Shown here: positions 8,451-16,622 of the stretch, piece after piece
Position numbering within the stretch: the first letter of the stretch is position 1
Layout: each line of letters opens with the position of its first letter
Source of the DNA: Perkinsus olseni
Lineage: Eukaryota > Perkinsozoa > Perkinsida > Perkinsidae
Length of the DNA: 19,259 nt
NCBI GenBank assembly: GCA_013115135.1
Contig: JABANP010000753.1
Span: 1-19,259, forward strand
Direction: 5' to 3'
Position numbers and translations under genes: made by a program
The notes under the pieces: model-generated
The model's input: only the letters and a program-made list of their open reading frames with translations
The model's database searches: none
Told to the model about the DNA's origin: nothing

Positions 8451-9091
8451 CGGCCTGATCATGATGGAGCCTTCTACGACTCAGACACTGGGTATACGAA
8501 TGAAAGACGGTCATGGCTCGGCCCGAGCGAAGCACACGCGCCCTTTATCCCACGCGAGCGCACAAAGATAGACAGAGAGAAAAGCAACGGTGCCACGATG
8601 GCACTACCACCGTCGCGCACACAACCTGTGCGATAGCCTAGCGGGCTGAGCCCACTATCGACTACCCATCGAATAAAATGAGTCTTAAAAGTTAGGGGAT
8701 GGTTGCTCATACTTCAAGGGCCTTCAGCAAGTCCCGCAGAGACCATAGGGGGCCCTTGGTAATGGGTCAGAAAGAGCTCCATTAGCGAGCTCGCTGTTTT
8801 TTCGAGCAGAATGCGATGCAAGAATACATACGACCTGTACGCAATATCCGCATGATACGGACATTTTATTGAAAGTAGTGTAGTGAGTAAAGGAAGATGT
8901 TAGTTGTTAGTGAAGATGTAGTCATACCAAGATCGCACAAAAAAAATTGGTCCGGAGCCTTGTGAGTCCTCCTTCTCATCTCTTAATGCAAGCTGTCGCC
9001 TTGATGCTATCGGCAAATACCGGGAGGAGGCCGGGATCCTGCATGATTGCGCAAGGCCCTGAGGGGTCACATTTGACGTCAATCAGCCACA
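8451..9091. other. No firm gene; one exon-like frame
   Basis: Right after the dispersed repeat, a plus-strand frame (about 8449-8632) encodes a stretch that looks like coding sequence (HDGAFYDSDTGYTNERRSWL, then GPSEAHAPFIPRERTKIDRE). It has no start codon and I do not recognise it. It contains the hairpin GTGCCA-CGA-TGGCAC at 8590-8604. The even palindrome AGCGAGCTCGCT lies at 8784-8795. CAAGGGCC and GGCCCTTG near 8717-8759 form a long-range stem. The cathepsin stop codon is at 9094-9092. Confidence 0.4.
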
Positions 9092-10841
9092 TCAACCCTC
9101 CTTGATACCTCTAGGATATCCCGGAGTTATACGCTCCACGTACCCAATTCCATCCTCGCCCCAAGTCGGACCCCAGCTGTTGAGAACCTTCCAATATCTG
9201 ATCGGAACTCGAGTGTGTGGTGATACTATATCACTGATACATGAGCGGAGTTGACTGGCAAAGCTGGTGCACTATATACGACACGGCAGGACTTACGTAA
9301 CGTTTTCAGGGGTCTTGCCATATCCGACGATTGTTATGGCGTGGTTCAAGTTGCCTTCACCGCATTCTTTAGCTACAAAACGGAAGAAGGGTTCAACGCT
9401 AGCTTGGGGTTGAGACAGTGCGCAACAGCGTAGTACGCGTCATGACGCCGAATCGGTAGTTCCGGAACCGAGCACTCGAAGCATGAAGGTTGACAGAGAC
9501 TGGCCCTTCAGCCACGGCCGCACGGAATCTGGGCTCGTCCTGTGGAGGGACGCCGCGCCAGTCGGCGATATCGTGATCCTGAAAGGGGTTAGCTGCTCCG
9601 AGACGGGGCTGGCTTCTCATAAAGTTCGAGCTCACACTGTGGCCTACAGCCTGTGAAGACTCCACTGTGAAGTTAACAACATCTGCTCACTCACCGCAAG
9701 GCATTGATTAGCTCGTGAGGTTACGACAGAAACCTTGCACTTCCCGTCTTTCCCAGTGAAGGGGTATGCGCTCTCTTTCACTATGCCCTGGGTCTGCATG
9801 TAGACCCAGGTATCCACCAGGTTTCCACCCTTGCAGCCGCTAAAAATAGGAGCTCAAATGAGTAAGTTACCGTTGATCACTATTAAACAGTGTCCCCTGT
9901 GTTCCTTAGATCCATCCGGAGTGCAACTCTCGCCTTAATGAACGAGCCTTATTCAAGTTGAATAATGCAACTCACTTGTTGCCAGCACTCTTGCTGCAGT
10001 CCACAATCTGCTGAACAGAGAACGGAATGAGTGGTTTGATGCCAGTCTTGATCTGGAACCGGCCTTCAGCCATGGCTGCCAGGAACACGAATTGCTCAAC
10101 TCAGCTCGGAGCAGAATCAATTATTCTCCTACTGGCTGCCTGGATAGCATAACAACAGCCACAGTTAAGTTGATTTCTCACCGGTCCAACTGCACCAGCT
10201 GCAACCCAATCGACGGACTCCGGGAGATCGCTGAGGTTAGGCGGGGCGCGATACGAGATATCTAGCATGAGAGCCTCACGATGAGACAGACCACAGGTTA
10301 TGAGACTACTCTGATCGCCATCTAGTCCCGCGCTTACTCGTTAAATTGATAGTTGGCGTCGAGATGGGCGCCCCGCACAACAACCCCGCTGTGAATTCTT
10401 CTGCGGATAGGTCCGCAAAAGCATTGATGTCCGCGACATACTTAGAACTGATTCCTGACACAGTCGGTGGAGATCCGCCTGACAATAAAAAGACTTGTAG
10501 ACTTGAAATTAATGCGCCACTGACAGTAAGCCATCTACCTGCTTCTTCATTATGCTCCTCGTTGGCAGCAACAACATCCATGAGGGTCTTAGCGAACAAT
10601 TCCCGACGCCTGTTGCGCTCGGCTTCGGAGTGGTACTCTTTCTGGTATCTGTGATCAACCAATGTATGCTGCCACCGACCTCGCTGTGGACCCCAGGAAT
10701 CTCACTTCGCCATACCCGGTTCGGGTCCTACCTCACGATGAAATCGGCAAAGGCTTCGTCGATCTTCTGCTCACTCAGAGCTTCACCAGGAGATGCCAGG
10801 GGAATTGTTATGGCCAGAACGAATGTGAAGCCTTTTCGCAT
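9092..10841 (-). CDS. Cathepsin L-like cysteine protease (papain family C1), intact copy 2
   Basis: Secreted or lysosomal papain-type endopeptidase made as a zymogen. Nine exons: 10841-10737, 10668-10539, 10454-10338, 10261-10133, 10075-9976, 9839-9695, 9650-9437, 9372-9297 and 9197-9092. The introns are GT-AG of 68, 84, 76, 57, 136, 44, 64 and 99 nt; all phases fit, giving 373 residues. Residues 1-21 are a signal peptide. An I29 inhibitor prodomain follows with exact ERFNIN spacing (E52, R56, F60, T63, V67, N71) and a GNFD-like motif (D87, N89, F91, D93). The mature domain starts near LPESVDW (130-136). The catalytic set is Q148, C154, H324 (LNHAITIVGYG) and N345 (NSWGPTWGE). The Cys motif is QLNCGCCYAI, so the usual CGSCW has an extra Cys and Tyr for Trp. 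The Cys-His distance is about 35 residues longer than in papain; an in-frame GT-AG stretch of 45 nt (9637-9593) in exon 7 might be a further intron. Confidence 0.87.
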
Positions 10842-11580
10842 ATCCAGGCAACAATGGTATGATCGCTACCGACAGATCAATGAAGTGTGCTATGTAGTTC
10901 CGTTTCCATTCCCGGCGGGAATTTCCCGCATCGTAAACACACCAAAAGGCCACAAGGAGCAGTCCAAGTTGCACTGACTGAACCTGCAGCCCGTACGCTG
11001 GACCAGGCTGCATCTCGCATCTTTAATCCCCGTTGGAAGTGGCCCGAGCAGGCGACGCCAGGTCGCGTAGGTTCCCCAATGCTCAACGAGACAACCGGAG
11101 CCCGACTGAAAATTGGAGAATTCACATTCACGTCGCCAATTCACGTCGAGAAGCAGCCATGGAAGCAGCGGAAAAGGCCGAGAAAGAGGAGCAAACCACT
11201 CAGTTAGATTGGGATTTAGACCGACCGTCACAACGAAGCGCGCCACTCCGACGATCTCTTCGACCACTACATCTTGGGACGCGCGTGCCACGCACCGGAA
11301 TGTGAATGTCAGCCACTGATACGACTGACAACAACCTGTCTACTTCGTACGAGCCATGTACCCTACAATGAAGACAGTTGTGGTAGGAAACTCTGCACTC
11401 CGCTTGACCCTACTTGGAGAAGCTTCTTAGCGGTTATAGCTCCAAGACTTGGCTGTGTGTACATCGGCTCCGCTTGGCGAATTACGGATGATATTGCTGG
11501 TCTTTCTGCCTTGGTCCCTGCCGAGGGAGACGGTTTATGGCGCGCGGTGACCCTCATGAGAGCCTGCGCAGGATCGATCA
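9607..11580. repeat. Duplicated block, cathepsin copy 2 plus upstream DNA
   Basis: The partner of 6091-8050. From 9777 rightward it is also the partner of 17491-19259 (offset 7714). Copies 2 and 3 differ at only a few bases and three single-base indels, so they separated more recently than copy 1. The gene's last exons (9092-9606) have no second copy in this window. Confidence 0.93.
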
Positions 11581-11809
11581 GAAAGAACTAGACTTTCGCT
11601 GTCCTTTGCGAGGTAGTAGGGTCTTTCATGCCGAAAGTTTCGCCGTTTGTATTGGAAATTACTGTTGGCATGCCTGCCAACCTTGCCGGCCTCAGATCGA
11701 GTATTATCTGATATCTGAACCTTCCTTTGGGATTGCGTTGGCAGAGTTGTCCCCGTCGACTACCTATAGTATCAATCGTCGACCCGATCAAGACTTCACA
11801 CTTAATAAG

Positions 11810-11830
11810 TGACAGGATAATATCCTGTCA
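11810..11830. repeat. Single-base-centre palindrome (21 bp)
   Basis: Arms TGACAGGATA and TATCCTGTCA, perfect over 10 nt, around one A. Confidence 0.93.
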
Positions 11831-11922
11831 AGAAAAAATTTGCCTCTGTTGTCAAAACTCCTATGAGGGGACGTCTTTCTCCCAAATACGGCGCCCGACT
11901 CAACACCCGCACATCCCGGATA

Positions 11923-11997
11923 GGGACAGTGTCCCAAATGGCCCATTTGCCATTTGAAATGGTGAGTAACCAGCGTAAGGTAGACTAGACTCTAGTC
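11923..11997. repeat. Run of four palindromes
   Basis: GGGACA-G-TGTCCC (11923-11935), CAAATGG-C-CCATTTG (11935-11949) and CCATTT-G-AAATGG (11950-11962) follow one another with a shared base or no gap. GACTAGA-C-TCTAGTC lies at 11983-11997. All have one central base. Confidence 0.9.
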
Positions 11998-12212
11998 AAT
12001 AGAGTTTCCACATGCTTTGATGTTGAACCGTCAATCGGCATTTCGGTGTCGTGCTGCTTCCTTGCGGTGACGCGTGGGTTCCTCCGACGAACCGATCAGT
12101 TTTCAGAGCCCACCCCGTGCACCACGAATAAACCGAACATATTCAACACTATTCGGCACATCGGCAAGAGTCTAACTAAGCCGGAGCCGGCGTTGGAATA
12201 TGAAATCTCACA

Positions 12213-12234
12213 CACTATTGAATAGTGACTATTC
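12213..12234. repeat. Three-arm palindrome cluster carrying two stop codons
   Basis: CACTATT-G-AATAGTG (12213-12227) overlaps GAATAGT-G-ACTATTC (12220-12234). The stops TAG and TGA of the protease relic lie inside it. Confidence 0.9.
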
Positions 12235-12307
12235 CAGCATGACTTCGACACTGGTGACACCATTCTGGTGCCAGACAATACAAAAAACGCTGACATCCAG
12301 AGATTGG

Positions 12308-12324
12308 TTACCCAATTTGGGTAA
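12308..12324. repeat. Palindrome across the relic's splice donor
   Basis: TTACCCAA-T-TTGGGTAA: the right arm holds the putative donor GTAAGG at 12321. Confidence 0.9.
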
Positions 12325-12587
12325 GGGATGTTCTCAGGCTCCCACGTAGACCTCCAGTTATCGCGGCGCATTTGTGTACTGCTCCTGCCGTCATCTCAAA
12401 TCCCCACGCCAGCCGAGTTTCTCTACTCACACGCCTTCAAAGCCAGAGGTTTTCAGTCCACAAAGTCAGTATGCGTGTTCGGGTACGCACGGTCGAATAT
12501 CACGTGTCTACGAGTGTCTCTGGCGTCCTCTTAAGTTCCACGAAGGTGAGCGCCAGGAACGAACGGCTGATGTATCCGACGAGAAGC

Positions 12588-12609
12588 GTGATGATTCATC
12601 ACTGATGAA
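12588..12609. repeat. Three-arm palindrome cluster at the relic's acceptor
   Basis: GTGATGA-T-TCATCAC (12588-12602) overlaps TTCATCA-C-TGATGAA (12595-12609), just before the putative acceptor at 12609-12610. Confidence 0.9.
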
Positions 12610-12658
12610 GGAACTCAGCCCATTCGCGTACCATTGTGGTGTTCGGTGGAAGTCGACC

Positions 12659-12681
12659 ACTTGAAGACTTCAAGTTGAAGT
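12659..12681. repeat. Three-arm palindrome cluster at the relic's end
   Basis: ACTTGAAG-A-CTTCAAGT (12659-12675) overlaps ACTTCAA-G-TTGAAGT (12667-12681). The relic's terminal codons and stop lie inside. Confidence 0.9.
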
Positions 12682-13660
12682 AGTATCGCCTAGTTAATGC
12701 CTCATCTTTCGTTGATAGCAGTCAGTGTGCTATGGGGTTATAGGCTACGACTTACAACACAGCACATCACACAATAGTGGTTGAAGAGTGAATAACGAAA
12801 GAAAAGCACTGTGTGAGGTTCTCGCGCTATGACAATCAGTACATAATGTATTGATTCTTGATTGCGAAAGGATGATTCTGGCGATGAGAGAGGCAAACCG
12901 GGTTGCGGAGCCCAACTTATTGAAAGTTCTAATTTAGAGCAGTATTTCGGTCAGTGTAGTCTCCACCGATAAAATGACATTGTCGTACTGACAAGTCATA
13001 CGTCACCCAGTCTAGTCAGAAAATCCTAGAAAAACTACTCCGGCGAGGGCTTGCCACCGGTGGCGACGACCCATCTTGTTCTTATCCACCATAGGCGGCT
13101 GTCTGCTGGTCGCTGGGGATTCTTAGTTGTACATTGGAGATGTGTATTGGTCTTCGTAGGGGGCCACCGAGCGATGATATTTCCAGCAAGTGAACAGAGG
13201 CGCTCACATAATCGCTACCAGTGCACAAACATCGGTCCGATGGTAGAATACATCGCTGCCATCGTTGTGGCCCAAGTTTCTTTCTCGGATAATTATGCTC
13301 ATCAGGATTGATAGTTGGTTGAATCGAGGATGTTGTCAAGACCGTCTTTCAACACGATCATGAGGGGATAAATACGAGAATCATTATTATTCAATTATTC
13401 TGAATAATGAATAATTTGTTCATGCTTTTACTGGCATATATCTAGTGAAGCGGTGGGCGGGCCATATGACGATGAAGCGTTCGACCTAAGCAGCAGGAAA
13501 TAGCATGAAATCTATCTGCCAAGCTTACTCTCTCGGGAAATCAGCTACGCGCGCATACACAAGACGATCGGCGCATAATGACCAGCAGTTTGTCTGTTTG
13601 GCTGGTTAAAGTTAATAAAATGGATTTCTTAAATCCCTCCTAGGTGCCTCCTAGTACCAG
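12679..13660. other. No gene recognised
   Basis: Open frames at 13051-13311 (plus) and 13082-13339 (minus) overlap each other and match nothing I know. Structured sites: even palindrome GCCACCGGTGGC at 13053-13064, ATTATTC-T-GAATAAT at 13394-13408 within a longer AT-rich fold, and GGATTT-CTT-AAATCC at 13622-13636. Confidence 0.5.
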
Positions 13661-14073
13661 TGCCGAGGTCTCGGAAGGTTGCGCTGTCTACATAGCACAG
13701 TGTGCTAAGCACACCGTGCTGTGCTCAGACTAGCTTCGCATTATCGATCAATTCTCTCAACTGCCCCACTTTTTATCTGCCCTATCCCGTTCACTATGAG
13801 CCCAATCCACTTTTGTTGCGTTCTAGAACTGCGGCTTCTGCAGCGAGATAGTGCAAGGTCCCCAAAGAATTGGGCCAAATAATTTTAGAACACACGGCTT
13901 AAAACTCGCAGGAGAATTCCAGTTTTTTGTAGGAAAGTGCCTCAGCTACTAATTTCCCGGTTCATTGCAGCACTGGGTTCTATGAACATAATTTATCAAA
14001 ACGGATCTCAGAGCTGCTTGGAAAGTGGAGGTCAGCAAAATCTACATTCAGGAATCTAGAATACACCTAAAAT
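13661..14073. repeat. Dispersed repeat, copy B
   Basis: Aligns with 8063-8450 over its whole length, same orientation. Relative to copy A it has a 14-nt insertion at 13699-13712 that creates a three-arm palindrome cluster, and a smaller insertion near 13828-13842. It is not next to a cathepsin copy, so this repeat moved or was duplicated independently. Confidence 0.88.
13693..13714. repeat. Three-arm palindrome cluster made by a 14-nt insertion
   Basis: TAGCACA-G-TGTGCTA (13693-13707) overlaps GTGTGCT-A-AGCACAC (13700-13714). Copy A at 8093-8108 has the single arm (TAGCACACCG) with the 14 nt absent. Confidence 0.92.
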
Positions 14074-14324
14074 TCACAAACGGTTACCAGTTGTGACCTT
14101 TTTCTTGCTCTATGATTGTGGTCTTGGACAGTGTTCGGTACACAGTACTCAGCGCGCTTTGACTGTGTGCATGTTGCCTCTGTTGTGTATGGCACAGCTG
14201 GAAGCGAAGGCCTTGGCTTGTGCTGCTTTCTCTGCTAGGCGGGTCATGAGAATTCAAGCGATCATGCTACTTGGTCCTATAACAACGATCCCGACCGACT
14301 AACATTCACAGATCACGAGGGAGC

Positions 14325-14348
14325 GAGTCCTCAGGACTCAGTCCTGAG
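14325..14348. repeat. Three-arm palindrome cluster
   Basis: GAGTCCT-C-AGGACTC (14325-14339) overlaps CTCAGGACT-C-AGTCCTGAG (14330-14348). Confidence 0.92.
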
Positions 14349-14439
14349 TTGAAGCAGGCTCGTTGAATTGCGCGTTGGAAGTTCCTCATTCACTGTAGCG
14401 CAGCAGACGGTCATTGACCACCGGTTAACGCAGTTTTAC

Positions 14440-14463
14440 ACACATAGTATGTGTCACATACTA
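14440..14463. repeat. Three-arm palindrome cluster
   Basis: ACACATA-G-TATGTGT (14440-14454) overlaps TAGTATGTG-T-CACATACTA (14445-14463). Confidence 0.92.
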
Positions 14464-14487
14464 CAAATGATATACAAAACCACAAAT

Positions 14488-14509
14488 GTTGTGAATCACA
14501 ACTTGTGAT
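14488..14509. repeat. Three-arm palindrome cluster
   Basis: GTTGTGA-A-TCACAAC (14488-14502) overlaps ATCACAA-C-TTGTGAT (14495-14509). Confidence 0.92.
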
Positions 14510-14574
14510 ATTCATGTTTCATCTCTCTTCGTGCTGCAGCAAACGCAATATCCTAACATTTCATCATGGGGAAT

Positions 14575-14620
14575 GAATCGCTAGGGCGATTCTCTATGGA
14601 GACAGCATAGCTGTCACAGC
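14575..14620. repeat. Hairpin pair
   Basis: GAATCGC-TAGG-GCGATTC at 14575-14592, then GACAGC-ATA-GCTGTC (14601-14615) overlapping GCTGT-C-ACAGC (14610-14620), another arm-complement-arm arrangement. Confidence 0.85.
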
Positions 14621-14986
14621 GAGCGTAACACTGATTCATGTCACGCCTGATATCTGCAGCCTACAGACAGGTTGGCTCTACCGTCTAGCGCGGAGCCGCT
14701 CCTATTAACTTCGCGTTCCGAGGGGAGAATCCAGCATGGAAATCCACAGCAAATTCAACGCTCAGCCCACTAACCAATGCCGTTCTATCACTGCGACAAA
14801 CTAGCTTGGACGTTGTCTCAAAACCGTTGCGAACGCGTGCACATTATAACTAAGCTTAGGCTAGACGACCTCTTTGTCCGCAGCTCCGTACCTCGAGCCG
14901 GTAGCCGGAATGGACCGACTTGTATGCAAATAGGTGGGAGGCTCGGACGGACAGGGCGTGATATTTTAGATGTGCGAGTCGGATAC

Positions 14987-15005
14987 TGAGAAATTCTCAT
15001 TGAGA
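14987..15005. repeat. Three-arm palindrome cluster (short arms)
   Basis: TGAGAA-A-TTCTCA (14987-14999) overlaps TCTCA-T-TGAGA (14995-15005). Confidence 0.85.
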
Positions 15006-15116
15006 GTTCATACACTTGTGAAAGGCACTCGCGAAGCCTCTAGCTTGATAGCATTTAGCAGGAACTCGGCAAGCATCCCATAGAATCTTCCAAATCCGAA
15101 GGATTGAATCAATCAA

Positions 15117-16130
15117 ATGGCGCGTTTGCTCCACCTCTGCACCGCTATCCTGTTGTGGACCAAGAAGCCCGTAGTCCAAGCCCAACCCCCTGATGCCGAG
15201 AAGTGGGATCAAGCTTGCCGTGATGTGATGCAGCGTGAGTCCTACTGTATGTTCTATAAGCTCGGAGCCGGTGCTGTGTGCCACGGGAGTGACCCTCCCA
15301 TTCCCTGCGGCCCTGCAAATACGACCAGCTTGCCCACCCCACCACTCCCCGGCGTTGACAAGTGCGCCCTGCTGAACCCAACGGGAGGTCGAACCGTCCC
15401 AGAGCGGTTCGATGACTCTGAACCAGATCTGATATGGGGTAAAGCCGAGGATGTTAGCAGATGTCTTTACAGTCTAAGGATGACCAGATTCGACGCTCTG
15501 TTTACCCTCCACAATCTGAGGTACGGTCTGACTGAGAACTATGCCTTCACCGACATCGCCAATGGGTTGAACCAATCCATCGAGTCCAACACCTGCGGCT
15601 TCAAGCTGCACTCTCTCGACGTTGACATTCGGGGGTTTATCGACGGCAAGATCAAGGAATTCGCAGATGTTTTAGGACCGATGACCTTGGCGGAACGGAA
15701 GAAGTTCCTAAGTGAAAGCACTCCTGCGGCTCCTTTCCACTTTGCTCTACAGCGCGAGATAAGTCGCTTGAATGATGCCCATACACGATACGACGCTCCC
15801 TATAGAGCCTTCTTCTACGCGCTCCCTATCCGATTCAATTCACATATGCGCAACGGTGCTCAGGTGGTAACTCTCGGCTCCGTTGACCTGGGCGACTTTT
15901 ACACCGCTGTCTATGGTACGCCAGTGACAGAGCACCAGCAGGGGGATATTATTGTCCAAGTGGACGGCAAGCCTGTCCTCGAGTGGATGCAAGATATGGT
16001 CTCAGAGAGAGGGCCGTATTTGGGTCTCTACCAGGGTCCCCTACAGAGGCTTAATCGTCATTTTTTTGTGAGCCCAGTCCTAGCCAGAGACCCTCTCTTC
16101 TACAATCCCAGGGTGTTACGTATTTTCTGA
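15117..16130 (+). CDS. S41 peptidase-like protein, N-terminal portion only
   Basis: A 337-residue single-exon frame, the longest in the window. The start is fixed by an in-frame TGA 12 nt upstream of the ATG. The first 22 residues may be a secretion signal, weakened by a Lys pair (KK, 16-17). A Cys-rich, Pro-rich segment follows to about residue 85. Residues 110-337 resemble the N-terminal and PDZ-like part of S41 (CPAF/tail-protease-like) proteins: CLYSL and HNLRYGLTENYAF, LDVDIRGFID, LNDAHTRYDA (218-227, the place of the usual D.H motif), FFYALPIRF and GDIIVQVDGKPVLEW (276-290). Family members are usually much longer, with the catalytic Ser/Lys core downstream of this point. Here the frame ends at TGA 16128-16130 and AT-rich palindromic DNA follows at once, with no core domain in any frame. 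It is either a truncated paralogue or a non-peptidase relative. The exon contains no single-base-centre palindrome with arms of 7 or more. Confidence 0.62.
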   Translation: MARLLHLCTAILLWTKKPVVQAQPPDAEKWDQACRDVMQRESYCMFYKLGAGAVCHGSDPPIPCGPANTTSLPTPPLPGVDKCALLNPTGGRTVPERFDDSEPDLIWGKAEDVSRCLYSLRMTRFDALFTLHNLRYGLTENYAFTDIANGLNQSIESNTCGFKLHSLDVDIRGFIDGKIKEFADVLGPMTLAERKKFLSESTPAAPFHFALQREISRLNDAHTRYDAPYRAFFYALPIRFNSHMRNGAQVVTLGSVDLGDFYTAVYGTPVTEHQQGDIIVQVDGKPVLEWMQDMVSERGPYLGLYQGPLQRLNRHFFVSPVLARDPLFYNPRVLRIF

Positions 16131-16140
16131 AACGCGTCTA

Positions 16141-16234
16141 AATTTCCATTTCCGAAATTTCCACTGGAAATTTTCGGAAATTTCAGGAAATATGCGACAA
16201 ATGCATTTTTTGGCGCGCGCCCTTTCGGGCGCGC
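16141..16234. repeat. Phased A-tract island with GC hairpin (2 of 4), 3' of the S41-like gene
   Basis: AAATTT-type tracts centred near 16142, 16157, 16170 and 16180. 16151-16178 folds as TCCGAAATTTCCA, C, TGGAAATTTTCGGA with one bulge. A strong hairpin, GCGCGCCC-TTTC-GGGCGCGC, lies at 16215-16234 between a T run and an A run. It starts 10 nt after the S41-like stop and could be 3' end structure or the scar that truncated the gene. Confidence 0.6.
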
Positions 16235-16407
16235 AAAAATACCTTATGCGCAGTTTAGTTTCCGATTGATTGGGCCAGAGTCGGCACCGTCGAGCACTGG
16301 TCCCAGTCTCCCATGTGGTCTACCGCCTCAACGTGGCGTGGGAGTGACACTCATTCGGAGTATGCGAAGCTAGACCGACTATACCGAACTCGACGATGAC
16401 CCAACGG

Positions 16408-16430
16408 GTGGTGAGTCACCACTGGTGACT
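16408..16430. repeat. Three-arm palindrome cluster
   Basis: GTGGTGA-G-TCACCAC (16408-16422) overlaps AGTCACCA-C-TGGTGACT (16414-16430). Confidence 0.92.
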
Positions 16431-16461
16431 GAGTGGCGATAAAAATTCCCTCCTCCCCTCC

Positions 16462-16536
16462 CTTTCATGGTGAAAGTTTCATCAATCCATGCCTCCTACT
16501 CGTCTTTACGCTATCGATTCGGCGAATCGGATTCGC
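16462..16536. repeat. Two three-arm hairpin clusters
   Basis: CTTTCA-TGG-TGAAAG (16462-16476) overlaps TGAAA-G-TTTCA (16471-16481). CGATTC-GGC-GAATCG (16515-16529) overlaps GCGAATC-G-GATTCGC (16522-16536). Confidence 0.87.
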
Positions 16537-16622
16537 TGCTACGATTGCTCCCATGGCTGTGGTACTGTCCGAGTTGTGTATTAGCTACATTGGTGCTCGA
16601 CGATATGGGCAGGGTGAACCAC

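Larger units (their letters stand above)
11581..12106. other. No gene recognised; palindrome-rich
   Basis: Between the duplicated block and the protease relic. A plus-strand frame ending at 11812 (SFGIALAELSPSTTYSINRR) looks mildly coding but has no motif I know; it might be an upstream piece of the relic. GTTGGCA-TGCC-TGCCAAC at 11664-11681 is a stem of 7. Confidence 0.45.
12107..12678 (+). pseudogene. Decayed aspartic protease-like (A1) C-terminal relic
   Basis: A frame opens after a TTTTCAG acceptor at 12106 and runs to 12320. It contains FDTGDTILVP followed by an I..L...FG pattern, which resembles the second catalytic DTG motif of pepsin-like proteases. Further pieces are 12358-12545 (GAFVYCSC, FSPQSQY, YECLWRP), joined by a 37-nt GT-AG gap, and 12611-12678 (IRVPLWCSVEVDHLK), joined by 65 nt. 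These resemble in order the Cys, substrate-loop and C-terminal strand regions of A1 enzymes, but similarity is weak. Two stops, TAG TGA at 12223-12228, interrupt the first exon inside a palindrome cluster, and I find no N-terminal half with the first DTG. If 12238 is taken as an exon start (acceptor TTCCAG), the stops are avoided. Either way it appears non-functional here. Confidence 0.4.
14074..15116. other. Upstream region of the S41-like gene; palindrome cluster field
   Basis: No gene recognised. A minus-strand frame around 14142-14252 (TRLAEKAAQAKAFASSCAIH) looks coding-like but is only 32 codons and isolated. From 14325 to 14620 there are five hairpin groups, and another at 14987-15005 lies 112 nt before the S41-like start codon. 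I see no identifiable promoter motif. Confidence 0.45.

Noticed and set aside
14142..14252. Short minus-strand frame with an Ala/Lys-rich helix-like sequence
   Set aside because: Only 32 codons, no supported splice partner; chance is likely.
16215..16234. GC hairpin next to an A run, like a bacterial intrinsic terminator
   Set aside because: The window is eukaryotic by its introns, and the same hairpin plus A-tract pattern recurs away from gene ends.
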